A DNA stretch of 64,000 nt from Candidatus Methylobacter favarea (GTDB taxonomy: Bacteria > Pseudomonadota > Gammaproteobacteria > Methylococcales > Methylomonadaceae): NCBI RefSeq assembly GCF_902806695.1, contig NZ_CADCXN010000058.1:88159-152158 (forward strand). Reading direction: 5' to 3'. Shown here in pieces: positions 36,347 through 45,652 of the stretch (its first letter is position 1; the number at the start of each line of letters is the position of its first letter). The notes below the pieces were generated by a model, which saw only the letters and a list, made by a program, of their open reading frames with translations, did no database searches and was not told where the DNA came from. A program made the position numbers and the translations under genes.

Positions 36347-36928
36347 ATGCGTATACTCATCCTTCCCATAATGCTGTTTTTAACGGCGACACTCTCTTTT
36401 GCAACGGAAAATAAAATGTCTGACAAAGCCACGAAAGTTAAATTAACGACCACGCTTGGGGAAATTATTATTCAGCTGAATACTGAAAAAGCCCCGGTTT
36501 CATCGGCAAATTTTTTGACCTATGTTAATGAGGGATTTTACAACGGCACTATTTTTCACCGGGTAATCCCCGGCTTCATGGCGCAAGGCGGCGGCTTTGA
36601 TACCAATTTCAGTCAGAAAGCCGTGCACGATTCTATAAAAAATGAAGCCGACAACGGCTTGCTTAACAAGCGCGGCACTCTAGCCATGGCCCGCACATCC
36701 GATCCCCATTCCGCAACGGCGCAGTTTTTTATCAATTACAAAGACAATGCCTTCCTCGATCATACCAGCCCGACTGCCAATGGCTGGGGCTATGCCGTAT
36801 TTGGCGAAGTGGTGGAAGGGATGGATGTTGTCGATGCGATGGCAAAACAACCGACAGGCAGCCGCGGCGGCCATCAGGACGTACCCAAAACGGACATCAT
36901 TATTGAAAAAGCTGAAGTTGTAGAATAA
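36347..36928 (+). CDS. Exported cyclophilin-type peptidyl-prolyl isomerase
   Basis: A 193-residue cyclophilin with an N-terminal signal peptide ([15 protein letters not shown]), so likely periplasmic (PpiA-like) although its catalytic domain resembles bacterial PpiB/PpiA alike. Active-site segments: [13 protein letters not shown] (catalytic Arg), [18 protein letters not shown] and [12 protein letters not shown]. It catalyses proline cis-trans isomerisation in folding exported proteins. lpxH follows 70 bases later on the same strand, an arrangement found in many gammaproteobacteria. Confidence 0.93.
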   Translation: MRILILPIMLFLTATLSFATENKMSDKATKVKLTTTLGEIIIQLNTEKAPVSSANFLTYVNEGFYNGTIFHRVIPGFMAQGGGFDTNFSQKAVHDSIKNEADNGLLNKRGTLAMARTSDPHSATAQFFINYKDNAFLDHTSPTANGWGYAVFGEVVEGMDVVDAMAKQPTGSRGGHQDVPKTDIIIEKAEVVE

Positions 36929-36998
36929 GGAAAAAAGCGCACCTTTAAAGGCTTCTTTTAACTTTTCGCCGTCCTTAGTACTAATCAGCAAAGCCGCT

Positions 36999-37730
36999 TT
37001 GAGCAACGAAATTCTGTTTATTTCCGATTTGCATATTTCCCTGGAAAAACCTGATATCACCCGCCGGTTTCTTTCATTTCTGGAAAATCGGGCCGCCAAG
37101 GCCAGCGCTGTTTATATATTAGGCGATCTTTTTGATGCCTGGGTAGGCGATGACGATCCCACTCCCCCGACTCATAAGATCAGAAAACAGCTTAAGCGAT
37201 TGACCGGTTCAGGCACTAAAGTTTATTTGCAGCAGGGCAATCGCGACTTCCTGTTGGGCAATAAATTTTGCGAAGATACCGGTGTTATCCTTATTGATGA
37301 ATTTGTCGTAATCGATCTGTGCGGCGTGCCTACTCTGCTTACCCACGGCGACTTGCTGTGCACCGATGACCTGTTATACCAGGCCTTTCGCGCCAGGTCC
37401 CATACGCCCGAATGGAAAAACCAGGTGCTGTCCAAGCCGCTGCTGCTGCGCTTGCTGGCGGCGCGCTGGTATCGCTTTCGCAGTTATTTCCATAAACGCA
37501 ACAAGACCCTGGAAATTATGGATGTTAATCAGGATAGTGTAGTAAAGGTCATGCGCGATCATAATTGTTTGCGCCTGATTCATGGCCATACTCACCGCCC
37601 CGCCCTTCATCACTTTGAAATAAACGGCCAGCCTGTCCAGCGCTTTGTACTTGCCGCCTGGAGCAAAGAGAGAGCTGAAATATTGTGCTGGAACAGCGCC
37701 GGTCATAGTATTGAGGTTTTAGTAAATTAA
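36999..37730 (+). CDS. lpxH: UDP-2,3-diacylglucosamine diphosphatase LpxH
   Basis: A 243-residue peripheral-membrane metallophosphatase of lipid A synthesis that releases UMP to give lipid X. All calcineurin-like metal motifs are visible: FISDLHIS, GDLFDAWVGDDD, QQGNRDFLLG, THGDLLCTDD and IHGHTHRP. The only plausible start is TTG at 36999, with a weak ribosome site. It follows the cyclophilin gene and is probably cotranscribed. Confidence 0.95.
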   Translation: MSNEILFISDLHISLEKPDITRRFLSFLENRAAKASAVYILGDLFDAWVGDDDPTPPTHKIRKQLKRLTGSGTKVYLQQGNRDFLLGNKFCEDTGVILIDEFVVIDLCGVPTLLTHGDLLCTDDLLYQAFRARSHTPEWKNQVLSKPLLLRLLAARWYRFRSYFHKRNKTLEIMDVNQDSVVKVMRDHNCLRLIHGHTHRPALHHFEINGQPVQRFVLAAWSKERAEILCWNSAGHSIEVLVN

Positions 37731-37900
37731 TCAGGCGCACAGCAAAAAACCACCGTCTGAAATACTGCATCAATGACGCGATTGGCCTTGTACCTTCTGT
37801 TTTTGGCTTATTAACAGTTGACTTTTTAAGCAAAATCATTAAATCTAGTAGCTTGGCGTGAACAATTCCTGTACTTAAGAAATCAAGAAAATCAGCCAAA

Positions 37901-37956
37901 ACTAATATTAGTCTTAAAAAAATCATAATCAGTATTTTGTCTAATTAACAAAATAC
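37901..37956 (+). promoter_or_regulatory. Two inverted repeats in the xoxF leader
   Basis: ACTAATATTAGT (37901-37912) is a perfect 12-bp palindrome. GTATTTTGT (37932-37940) and ACAAAATAC (37948-37956) form a perfect nine-bp stem around seven bases, ending one base before the CAGGAG ribosome site of xoxF. A -10-like CATAAT lies between them (about 37924-37929). They could be regulator sites or an mRNA leader hairpin; no known lanthanide-switch motif is recognised. Confidence 0.45.
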
Positions 37957-37970
37957 CAGGAGAAAAATAT

Positions 37971-39827
37971 ATGAAGAAGCCTTTAAAAAGTTGGCTGCTT
38001 GCTTCAAGCGTGGCTGCTTTATTAGCCGCGCCAGCAGTTTCAACTGCTAACACCGATGTTGAACAACTATCTAAAAACCCGGCTAACTGGGCAACTTGGG
38101 GCGGTAACTACGCAGGCACTCGTTACAGCGAATTGGATGAGATCAACGTTAGTAACGTAAAAAACCTGCAACCTGCATGGTCTTTCTCTACAGGCGTATT
38201 ACGCGGGCATGAAGGCGGCCCATTGGTAATTAACGATGCTCTTTACATCCATACACCTTTTCCTAATACTGTTTACGCGATCGATCAAAAAACCCAATCG
38301 ATCATTTGGGAATTCACTCCCACGCAAGATGCGGACGTAACTATTCCGGTTATGTGTTGCGATACGGTTAACCGCGGGCTGGCCTATGCCAACGGCAAAA
38401 TCTTTGTACAACAATCCGACACTGTTTTAACTGCCCTGGACGCAAAAACCGGCAAGCGTATCTGGAGCGTGCAAAATGGCGATCCCAAGCTGGGCATGAC
38501 CAACACCGCCTCGCCTGTGGTAGTTAAAAACAATGTTCTCACCGGTATTTCCGGAGGAGAATTCGGGGTTCGCGGGTTCCTGGCAGCTTATGATATCAAT
38601 ACCGGTGAGTTGGCATGGAAAGGCTACAGCCTGGGACCTGATAAAGACATGCTGATTGATCCCAAGAAAACAACTACCTGGAAAGATGGGAAAGTAACTC
38701 CTGTCGGCGCTAATTCAAGCCTGAGCACCTGGCAAGGCGACCAATGGAAAATCGGCGGCGGCACAACCTGGGGCTGGACCAGCTACGACCCTGACTTGAA
38801 TATGATCTATTACGGTTCAGGCAACCCTTCTACATGGAATCCGGTGCAACGTCCCGGCGACAACAAATGGTCCATGTCAATCTGGGCTCGTAATGCCGAT
38901 ACCGGCGCCGTTAAATGGGTTTACCAGATGACCCCGCATGATGAATGGGATTATGACGGCATCAATGAAACCGTTCTGGTTGACCAGGAAGTCAAAGGTA
39001 AAATGCATAAAACCCTGGTGCATTTCGATCGTAACGGTTTTGGCTATACATTAGATCGCGAAACCGGCGAACTGCTTGTCGCCGAAAAATTCGACAAGTC
39101 AGTCAACTGGGCCACCCATGTTGATATGAATACCGGACGTCCGCAAGTCGTTTCCAAATACAGTACCGAACAAAACGGTGAAGACGTCAATACCAAAGGC
39201 GTTTGCCCTGCGGCATTAGGCAGTAAAAACCAGCAGCCTGTTTCTTACTCTCCGCAAACCGGCTTGTTCTATATTTCCGGCAATCATCTATGCATGGACT
39301 ACGAGCCCTTCGAAGTGGCATACACAGCGGGCCAGCCTTATGTGGGCGCTACAGTTACCATGATGCCGGCGGGCGCGGATGTGCTGACAGGCAAGCCTGA
39401 CAATACCCATAACCTCGGTCAATTTACTGCTTTCGATGCCAAGACAGGTAAAATCGTCTGGTCTAATTCCGAACCTTTTTCGGTGTGGTCCGGTTCGTTG
39501 TCTACTGCGGGCGGCATAGTATTCTATGGAACGCTGGAAGGTTATCTGAAAGCGGTAGATGCCAAGACCGGTAAGGAACTGTACCGATTCAAAACCCCTT
39601 CCGGCATTATCGGCAATGTCAATACCTGGAGGTATAACGGCAAACAATACATTGGCGTACTTTCCGGCATAGGCGGCTGGGCGGGCATCGGTATTGCAGC
39701 AGGCCTCGATACTGGCACAGAAGAATCAAATTCTGAAGGTTTAGGCGCTGTTGGCGCTTACCGAAGCCTTAACTCTTACACGAAACTGGGCGGCACTCTG
39801 ACTGTGTTTGCCTTACCTGATAAATAA
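37971..39827 (+). CDS. xoxF: Lanthanide-type PQQ methanol dehydrogenase XoxF
   Basis: A 618-residue periplasmic eight-bladed beta-propeller quinoprotein oxidising methanol to formaldehyde or formate. After a signal peptide (cleavage near residue 26) come the vicinal disulfide Cys129-Cys130 over PQQ and the motif DEWDYDG at residues 324-330. Asp327 is the catalytic base position and Asp329 is the extra aspartate that marks lanthanide-dependent XoxF enzymes; calcium-type MxaF has Ala there. A good ribosome site (AGGAG) precedes the ATG. xoxJ follows 352 bases later, beyond a strong terminator; no cytochrome xoxG gene is adjacent. Confidence 0.96.
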   Translation: MKKPLKSWLLASSVAALLAAPAVSTANTDVEQLSKNPANWATWGGNYAGTRYSELDEINVSNVKNLQPAWSFSTGVLRGHEGGPLVINDALYIHTPFPNTVYAIDQKTQSIIWEFTPTQDADVTIPVMCCDTVNRGLAYANGKIFVQQSDTVLTALDAKTGKRIWSVQNGDPKLGMTNTASPVVVKNNVLTGISGGEFGVRGFLAAYDINTGELAWKGYSLGPDKDMLIDPKKTTTWKDGKVTPVGANSSLSTWQGDQWKIGGGTTWGWTSYDPDLNMIYYGSGNPSTWNPVQRPGDNKWSMSIWARNADTGAVKWVYQMTPHDEWDYDGINETVLVDQEVKGKMHKTLVHFDRNGFGYTLDRETGELLVAEKFDKSVNWATHVDMNTGRPQVVSKYSTEQNGEDVNTKGVCPAALGSKNQQPVSYSPQTGLFYISGNHLCMDYEPFEVAYTAGQPYVGATVTMMPAGADVLTGKPDNTHNLGQFTAFDAKTGKIVWSNSEPFSVWSGSLSTAGGIVFYGTLEGYLKAVDAKTGKELYRFKTPSGIIGNVNTWRYNGKQYIGVLSGIGGWAGIGIAAGLDTGTEESNSEGLGAVGAYRSLNSYTKLGGTLTVFALPDK

Positions 39828-40011
39828 GCCAATCGGGTAAACAGCTTGGAGCAATAATGAAACTGCTTTCAGGATCAAGCCAATGATCGGAGCGAGGGCT
39901 GTGCTCTGCCTCAATCCAAGCCGGGGAAGGCAATGACGCTTCGCCGGCGGCAGGCACTCCGTGGCCTTGGCAGAGACTTGAAACCGGTAAGTTGATGTGA
40001 TTAAAAAGCAG

Positions 40012-40042
40012 GCCCTGGCCATTGAACGGCCAGGGCTTTTTT
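40012..40042 (+). terminator. Intrinsic terminator after xoxF
   Basis: GCCCTGGCC (40012-40020) and GGCCAGGGC (40028-40036) form a perfect nine-bp GC-rich stem followed by TTTTTT. It lies about 185 bases past the xoxF stop and before xoxJ, so xoxJ likely depends on readthrough or its own promoter. The 180 bases between the xoxF stop and this hairpin hold no gene I can see. Confidence 0.88.
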
Positions 40043-40179
40043 ATGTCCAGGGAAAATACATCCGATCAAGTTAACCTATTTCATTTTTATTTCTTTTGCA
40101 AAGTTAAACTTTTAATTTAAATAGCATCTTTTTGCAGTAAACTGTGCGTTTTATTTTCTATATCTGCAAGGAGGATTTG

Positions 40180-41049
40180 ATGAGGGCCGCACGCCGACTT
40201 ACTACTCTACTCGCAAGCTTATGCTTGGCTGCATTAACATTTTCAGTCTCCGCCGAAGACAAATTCAAGGTCTGCGCTGATCCCCTTAACCCTCCCTATT
40301 CGACAAAAAACAAAGACGGTTTTGAAAATAAAATTGCTGAACTGTTTGCTGGACAACTTGGACAAACCGTCGAGTATACCTGGTTTCCGCAGCGTATCGG
40401 CTTTATCCGCAAGACCTTAACCGCACCGCTCAAAGACAGCGACATAGACAGTCAGGAGTTCAAATGCGATATCGTTATGGGCGTTCCTGCAGGTTATGAC
40501 CTTACCCTTACCACGACGCCTTACTACCAGTCGACTTATGTACTTTTAATAGCCAAAGGCCGCGGCTGGGATGATATCAAGGATGCCGGACAGTTAGCCA
40601 GGCTGCCGCTGCAAAGACAGGAAACATTAAAAATTGCCATGTTTGACCGGGGGCCAGGCACTGCCTGGCTGCAAAAAAACGGACTGCTCGGTCAGGGCAT
40701 TCCTTACCAGAGCATGACCGGCGATGATAAAAATAATGTGGCCATGCAGATATTAAAAGATCTTAAAGCCCGTGAAATTGACATGGTGATTTTATGGGGA
40801 CCTATGGCAGGTTATGTCATCTCGAAAAGCCCAAAGAACAGCTATCTGATGATTCCCATGCGCTCATCTCCTGAAATCAAGTTTGATTTTGCAATAGCGA
40901 TGGGGGTTAGAAAGGGCGATAAAGCCAGAAAAGAGACTCTTGACAGGCTGATTGCCGCTAATGCCAATAAAATCCAATCTATCATGAAAAATTATAATAT
41001 CCCTTTATTACCGATATCAAAGCCAGCTGCCCGCAGCGATGATGATTAA
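40180..41049 (+). CDS. xoxJ: XoxJ-like periplasmic solute-binding protein
   Basis: A 289-residue periplasmic protein of the MxaJ/XoxJ branch of family 3 solute-binding proteins. Signal peptide (about residues 1-26), then KVCADPLNPPYSTKNKDGFE and DIVMGVPAGYD, typical of the branch. XoxJ is thought to help mature or activate XoxF; it is not a transporter component here, with no permease nearby. GGAGG stands at a proper distance from the ATG at 40180, so the longer frame from 40144 is not used. A GC-rich hairpin (CAGCCGG/CCGGCTG, 41069-41088) lies in the convergent gap with malQ. Confidence 0.88.
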   Translation: MRAARRLTTLLASLCLAALTFSVSAEDKFKVCADPLNPPYSTKNKDGFENKIAELFAGQLGQTVEYTWFPQRIGFIRKTLTAPLKDSDIDSQEFKCDIVMGVPAGYDLTLTTTPYYQSTYVLLIAKGRGWDDIKDAGQLARLPLQRQETLKIAMFDRGPGTAWLQKNGLLGQGIPYQSMTGDDKNNVAMQILKDLKAREIDMVILWGPMAGYVISKSPKNSYLMIPMRSSPEIKFDFAIAMGVRKGDKARKETLDRLIAANANKIQSIMKNYNIPLLPISKPAARSDDD

Positions 41050-41108
41050 AATATCCCTTGGGTTTGTTCAGCCGGCGCTGACCGGCTGCACCCAGAATTC
41101 CTTAAATA

Positions 41109-42587
41109 TCATCCATTACGATTAAATAGCTGAATCAGTTGCGCTAACTTGGCCGTCCGCTCCGGCGCTAGTTGCTGCCACTGAAAACGCCAGTTCCAGT
41201 TGCCTTCGGTGGTACCGGGAGTATTCATGCGATGTTCAGAACCCAGTTCCAAAATATCCTGCATGGGAATTATCGCCAGATTTGCAATAGAGGCCAGCGC
41301 AGCTTGTATTAGCGCGCAATGTAACGGCATTGATGGGTGCCCAAGATAGTCATAAATATAGTGTCTCTGCCCTTCATTAAGTTTTTCGCACCATCCCAAG
41401 GTCGTATCGTTATCATGGGTGCCGGTATAAACAACGCTATTTTTAGTATAATTGTTGGGCAAATAGGGGTTATCGGGACCGCTGTCAAAAGCAAATTGCA
41501 GGATTTTCATGCCGGGCAAATTAAACTCATCCCTTAATTGCTCGACTTCATGCGTAATTACACCCAGATCTTCCGCTATCAATGGAATTGATCCCAATCC
41601 TGTTTTTATAGCGTTCAATAATGCTTTTCCAGGCGCCTTAGCCCATACGCCATTTATTGCGGTATCTTCATTTGCCGGTATCTCCCACGCCGCTTCCAGC
41701 CCTCTAAAGTGATCTATACGAAGGATGTCAAAAAGCTCCAGCTGAGTGCGCATTCTTTCAAGCCACCAGGCAAAGCCAGTCTTTTCCAAATAAGTCCAGT
41801 CATAATGCGGGTTGCCCCAACGCTGGCCCGTTTCTGAAAAGTAATCCGGCGGCACGCCCGCCACCACCAACATTTCCCCTGCTTCATCGAGCTTGAAGAC
41901 GTCGCGATTAGTCCAGACATCAGCACTGTCGTAAGACACAAAAATAGGAATGTCTCCCAAAAGAAGAACGCCCTGCTGCAATGCATAAGCCTTTAATTCC
42001 AGCCATTGCCGGAAAAAGACATATTGGGTAAATTTAATGCTTTGAATTTCCGGCTTTAGCCGGCGGCGAACTTCCCTGATGGCTTTGGCATCCCTTTCTT
42101 TGAGAAGCTCAGGCCATTGATTCCAGCATACCTGATTGAACACGTTTCTAAGGGCTATGAATAACGAAAAATCATTGAGCCAGAACCCTTGCGCCAGACA
42201 AAAATGCTCAAAGCTGTCTTTATCCTGTTCATCGGCCTGCGCTAAAAAGCCGGAAAAAGCACGGTTTAGCAACCCGCTTTTATTTGCTTTTAATGTAATC
42301 TGAGCCTCTTCATTATTATCAGGCAGCTGCAGCCAACCCTGACTGACTAACCATTCGATATTAATCAACGCCGGATTGCCGGCATGCGCAGACAGGCATT
42401 GATAAGGAGATCCGTCCGCATGAGGCGCGGTCAAGGGCAATGTTTGCCAAACGGTAATCCCGGCATCATGCAGAAAATTTATAAAATGATAAGCTTCCCG
42501 TCCTAAATCACCTTTATCACCGGCGCCCGGCAGTGAAGTAATATGCAGCAGGATACCGGCACGGCGCTTGTCCAAAATATCGCTCAT
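41109..42587 (-). CDS. malQ: 4-alpha-glucanotransferase MalQ (amylomaltase, GH77)
   Basis: A 492-residue cytoplasmic GH77 enzyme transferring glucan chains between maltodextrins, needed to recycle short chains released from glycogen. Family start RRAGILLHITSLPG, then ADVWTNRDVFKLDEAGE, the nucleophile region LRIDHFRGLEAAWEIP, and IAEDLGVITHEVEQLRDE. It is the shorter form, without the N-terminal extension of E. coli MalQ. It follows the GH57 gene by 17 bases and glgC before that, forming a leftward glgC-GH57-malQ operon. Confidence 0.95.
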   Translation of the reverse strand: MSDILDKRRAGILLHITSLPGAGDKGDLGREAYHFINFLHDAGITVWQTLPLTAPHADGSPYQCLSAHAGNPALINIEWLVSQGWLQLPDNNEEAQITLKANKSGLLNRAFSGFLAQADEQDKDSFEHFCLAQGFWLNDFSLFIALRNVFNQVCWNQWPELLKERDAKAIREVRRRLKPEIQSIKFTQYVFFRQWLELKAYALQQGVLLLGDIPIFVSYDSADVWTNRDVFKLDEAGEMLVVAGVPPDYFSETGQRWGNPHYDWTYLEKTGFAWWLERMRTQLELFDILRIDHFRGLEAAWEIPANEDTAINGVWAKAPGKALLNAIKTGLGSIPLIAEDLGVITHEVEQLRDEFNLPGMKILQFAFDSGPDNPYLPNNYTKNSVVYTGTHDNDTTLGWCEKLNEGQRHYIYDYLGHPSMPLHCALIQAALASIANLAIIPMQDILELGSEHRMNTPGTTEGNWNWRFQWQQLAPERTAKLAQLIQLFNRNG

Positions 42588-42604
42588 CTTATCGGTCCTG
42601 GTTG

Positions 42605-44305
42605 CTATTCAATGCCGGGCCGCATTGCTCCACCCATGGCCGGAGCACCAGAACCCTGGGTAAATGACATCGCCAGATAAGCCGGCGGCTCTTCGCCCAA
42701 TAATCTGTACAGATTGGCCAGGTTTAGCCGGAACTGTCTTTCAAAGTTACTGACGGCCTCACCGGGATTATAATCCCCAAACCACCAGAACCAGTCGGAA
42801 CCCTCGCAAACCGCTAACTGAAATTCAGCCTCCTGCACTTGCTTATCAGTTAATCGCTTACTTGCTAAAGCTTTATCGAATGCCCATTTGACGTCGCCCA
42901 GCATATCCCAGCCGCGGTTTTTGTCGGCATCTCCTATCCAGGTTGAAAAATTACCATATACCCAGCTTCCTGCAACCAGGCGGGATAAAGGTTTAACATC
43001 AGCCTTGGTTTTCAAACATTCGGAAAAAGTTGTTAACTCAATGCGGGAATGAGTAGTCAATCGCTGATAGAGAGCACTCAGAAAAAAATAACCATTATCC
43101 GGATAATATTCCCAGGCGTTCTCGCCATCAAGAATAATAGTGACTACAGTGTCGCCGAGTTCATTGGAAGCCATATTTTCAAGATGATGTATCAAGTCAT
43201 TCACCGCATCGTCGGCATGCCACTTCGAATATTCAAAACCTATAAGATCGGATAAGCCGTCATCGCGGAAAAAACAGGCTATATCAGTTCCATCAAGCCG
43301 GTAAGGATGATGAATTCCCGGTGGTCTTTTGTTTACCGGCAAATGAAAACTATGATGCAGGACCGAGCCGCCGCTAGCGGTCCAGTCAAAGCCAAAATCG
43401 CCGAGTATTTTTAGCGTCTGCTCGCTAATACTGCCTTCTGAAGGCCAGCATCCTTTAGGCGTGAAACCGAAAAAGCGCTTAAAAGTCTGCACGCCTTTTT
43501 CAAGATGCCATACTACGCGCTCTTCACCGCCTGGATAGGCCTCCAGTTCCGGTAAAGGCGCAGTGAGCATGGCTTCATGCGCCGACTTTAAATCCAGAAG
43601 CAAGGGCATAATAGGATGGGCATAAGGTGTGACGGAAAGTTCAATTTGCCCTTTTCTGGCTAATACCTTATATCTGAGAATAACGCTGGAAAGCTGTTCG
43701 CCTATCACTTCCAGCACTTCAATCCGGTCATGCAGGGTGTAACATGAACCTTTCTCGATTAATGATTTGATTCTGCTGTCTGTTAATTTTACTGTTTCTC
43801 CCGTCCAGGCCAAATGATACCAGACCAGGATATCGGCAATAAACTGGGAATTAACATAATTTAAGGATTCATAGTGATGCTCAAGCCAGTCGGCCATATC
43901 AGCCAGTTTGCGGAACGCGGCATACCGGTTTATTTGTCTTTCCCGGTTGGCCCGCAGGCAATCTTTAATCAGTTTCAGACGGCTTTCAGGATCGGCAGGA
44001 ATGCTTGGGGCAACGAGCGCGGCCAGCAAAGGATCGGTTATTGCTATCCGGTCATTTAAATAACAGCTGACTTGTCTTGCATATTCCTCGATTTGTTCCA
44101 GCAGAATAGGCACAAAATTTACCACTGCTTTTGCCTGGGGCACGGCTTCCAGATGCGCAACCATATCTATATAGTCTTTAATGACATGCAGATAAGTCCA
44201 GGGCAGCTGATATTCGCCGGTATTCAGATCCCGGTATTCGGGCTGGTGCATATGCCAGCACAGCACCAGTTTGAGTTTCTTTTGAGCCGGTTTTCTACCG
44301 AACAT
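42605..44305 (-). CDS. GH57 glycoside hydrolase (alpha-amylase-like)
   Basis: A 566-residue GH57 family enzyme acting on alpha-glucans. The family start [13 protein letters not shown], the nucleophile region [14 protein letters not shown], the acid/base region [15 protein letters not shown] and [10 protein letters not shown] are clear. No signal peptide is seen, so the likely substrate is intracellular glycogen or maltodextrin. The ATG at 44305 lies inside the last codons of glgC (11-base overlap), so the two are translationally coupled; the longer upstream frame is only glgC read out of frame. Exact specificity (amylase, branching or transferase) cannot be assigned. Confidence 0.9.
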   Translation of the reverse strand: MFGRKPAQKKLKLVLCWHMHQPEYRDLNTGEYQLPWTYLHVIKDYIDMVAHLEAVPQAKAVVNFVPILLEQIEEYARQVSCYLNDRIAITDPLLAALVAPSIPADPESRLKLIKDCLRANRERQINRYAAFRKLADMADWLEHHYESLNYVNSQFIADILVWYHLAWTGETVKLTDSRIKSLIEKGSCYTLHDRIEVLEVIGEQLSSVILRYKVLARKGQIELSVTPYAHPIMPLLLDLKSAHEAMLTAPLPELEAYPGGEERVVWHLEKGVQTFKRFFGFTPKGCWPSEGSISEQTLKILGDFGFDWTASGGSVLHHSFHLPVNKRPPGIHHPYRLDGTDIACFFRDDGLSDLIGFEYSKWHADDAVNDLIHHLENMASNELGDTVVTIILDGENAWEYYPDNGYFFLSALYQRLTTHSRIELTTFSECLKTKADVKPLSRLVAGSWVYGNFSTWIGDADKNRGWDMLGDVKWAFDKALASKRLTDKQVQEAEFQLAVCEGSDWFWWFGDYNPGEAVSNFERQFRLNLANLYRLLGEEPPAYLAMSFTQGSGAPAMGGAMRPGIE

Positions 44306-45563
44306 AATGGAGTCTCTGGCCGAGCATGTCGGGGGTGACCAGGACCACGCCGCCGGGGCTGACATGAAAGCGCCTGGCATCGTCCTGGGGATGCTCGCCG
44401 ATCACCGTGCCTTCGGGCACATTGCAGCCGCGCTCGATAATCGCCTTGCTGATGCGGCAGTGCCGGGCGATGTTGACCTCGGGCAAGACGATCGAGTCCT
44501 GTACGGTGCTGTAGGAGTTGACCCGGACATCGGTAAACAGCAGCGAATGGCGGATTTTGGCCCCGGAAATCACGCAGCCCCCCGACACCATCGAATCGAC
44601 GGCCAGGCCGCGGCGCTGGTCATTGTCAAAGACAAACTTGGCGGGCGGGGTTTGCGCCTGATAGGTCCAGATCGGCCAGGTCTTGTCGTACAGGTTCAGG
44701 TCCGGCTTGACGCCGATCAGCTCCATGTTGGCGGCCCAGTAGGCGTCGATGGTGCCGACATCGCGCCAGTAGCTCTGCGCGCCGCTTTGCAGGTCCAGGA
44801 AGGGGTAGGCGTTGACCAGGTATTTTTTAATCACCGCCGGAATGATGTCCTTGCCGAAATCATGGCCGGAGCTTTTGGTGTCGGCATCCTTGATCAGCTG
44901 CTCAAACAGAAAATAGGCGTTGAAGATGTAAATGCCCATCGAGGCCAGGGCGGTGTCGGTGCGCCCGGGCATCAGCGGCGGCTGTTGGGGCTTTTCGACA
45001 AAGCTTTGCACGCGCCGGCTGGCGTCGACATCCATGACCCCGAAGGCGCTGGCTTCGGCCAGCGACACTTCAATGCAGCCGATGGTCAGGTCGGCTTTTT
45101 TCTCGACATGATCGGCGAGCATGGCGCCGTAATCCATTTTATAGATGTGATCGCCGGCCAGCACCAGCACATGCTCGGGGTCGCGCGAGCGCAGGATGTC
45201 GATGTTCTGGAACACGGCATCGGCGGTGCCCTTGTACCAGGAGTCCTGGCCGTGGCGCTGCTGGGCCGGCATCAGATCCACGTATTCGCCGAATTCGCCG
45301 CGCAAAAAGCCCCAGCCCTGCTGGATATGGCGGATCAGCGAGTCGGCCTTGTACTGGGTCAGAATGCCGATCTTGCGGATCCCCGAGTTGACGCAGTTGG
45401 ACAAGGGAAAGTCAATAATGCGGAACTTGCCGCCGAACGGCACCGCCGGCTTGGCCCGCCAGTCGGTCATGTTCATCAGGCGCGAGCCCCGGCCGCCGGC
45501 CAGGATCAGGGCGATAGTGTTGCGCGTTAACTGGCTGATAAAGCGGTCATGGTGGTTAGGCAT
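44295..45563 (-). CDS. glgC: Glucose-1-phosphate adenylyltransferase GlgC, copy 1
   Basis: A 422-residue ADP-glucose pyrophosphorylase, the committed step of glycogen synthesis. Nucleotidyltransferase motif [20 protein letters not shown] near the start, then [16 protein letters not shown], the sugar-phosphate region [10 protein letters not shown] and C-terminal left-handed beta-helix repeats. An upstream frame exists, but the ATG at 45563 has AGGAAG about seven bases before it and the usual start. Divergent from glgB; it overlaps the GH57 gene downstream. Nearly all of it (from 44299 rightward) is repeated exactly at 57817 onward. It is richer in G+C than its neighbours. Confidence 0.96.
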   Translation of the reverse strand: MPNHHDRFISQLTRNTIALILAGGRGSRLMNMTDWRAKPAVPFGGKFRIIDFPLSNCVNSGIRKIGILTQYKADSLIRHIQQGWGFLRGEFGEYVDLMPAQQRHGQDSWYKGTADAVFQNIDILRSRDPEHVLVLAGDHIYKMDYGAMLADHVEKKADLTIGCIEVSLAEASAFGVMDVDASRRVQSFVEKPQQPPLMPGRTDTALASMGIYIFNAYFLFEQLIKDADTKSSGHDFGKDIIPAVIKKYLVNAYPFLDLQSGAQSYWRDVGTIDAYWAANMELIGVKPDLNLYDKTWPIWTYQAQTPPAKFVFDNDQRRGLAVDSMVSGGCVISGAKIRHSLLFTDVRVNSYSTVQDSIVLPEVNIARHCRISKAIIERGCNVPEGTVIGEHPQDDARRFHVSPGGVVLVTPDMLGQRLHYVR

Positions 45564-45652
45564 TTTTATCTTCCTGGGAATTGACTCACGATTCGGGCTG
45601 AATTTTGGTACACTGGGCTGCTTGCGCATTCTACTATAATGAGGCACTTTAA
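45564..45652. promoter_or_regulatory. Shared divergent promoter gap, copy 1
   Basis: 89 bases serve glgC leftward and glgB rightward. TATAAT at 45635-45640 is a perfect -10 for glgB, but it sits only 12 bases before the GTG, so any transcript from it would be almost leaderless. A good -35 is not seen. On the other strand AGGAAG marks the glgC ribosome site. The same sequence occurs at 59082-59170. Confidence 0.5.

Noticed and set aside
44307..45530. 407-codon open frame antisense to glgC (again at the second copy, joined to a longer start)
   Set aside because: GC-rich coding DNA often leaves the opposite strand open. The product is low in family-like motifs and the glgC frame is certain; both copies show it only because they are identical.
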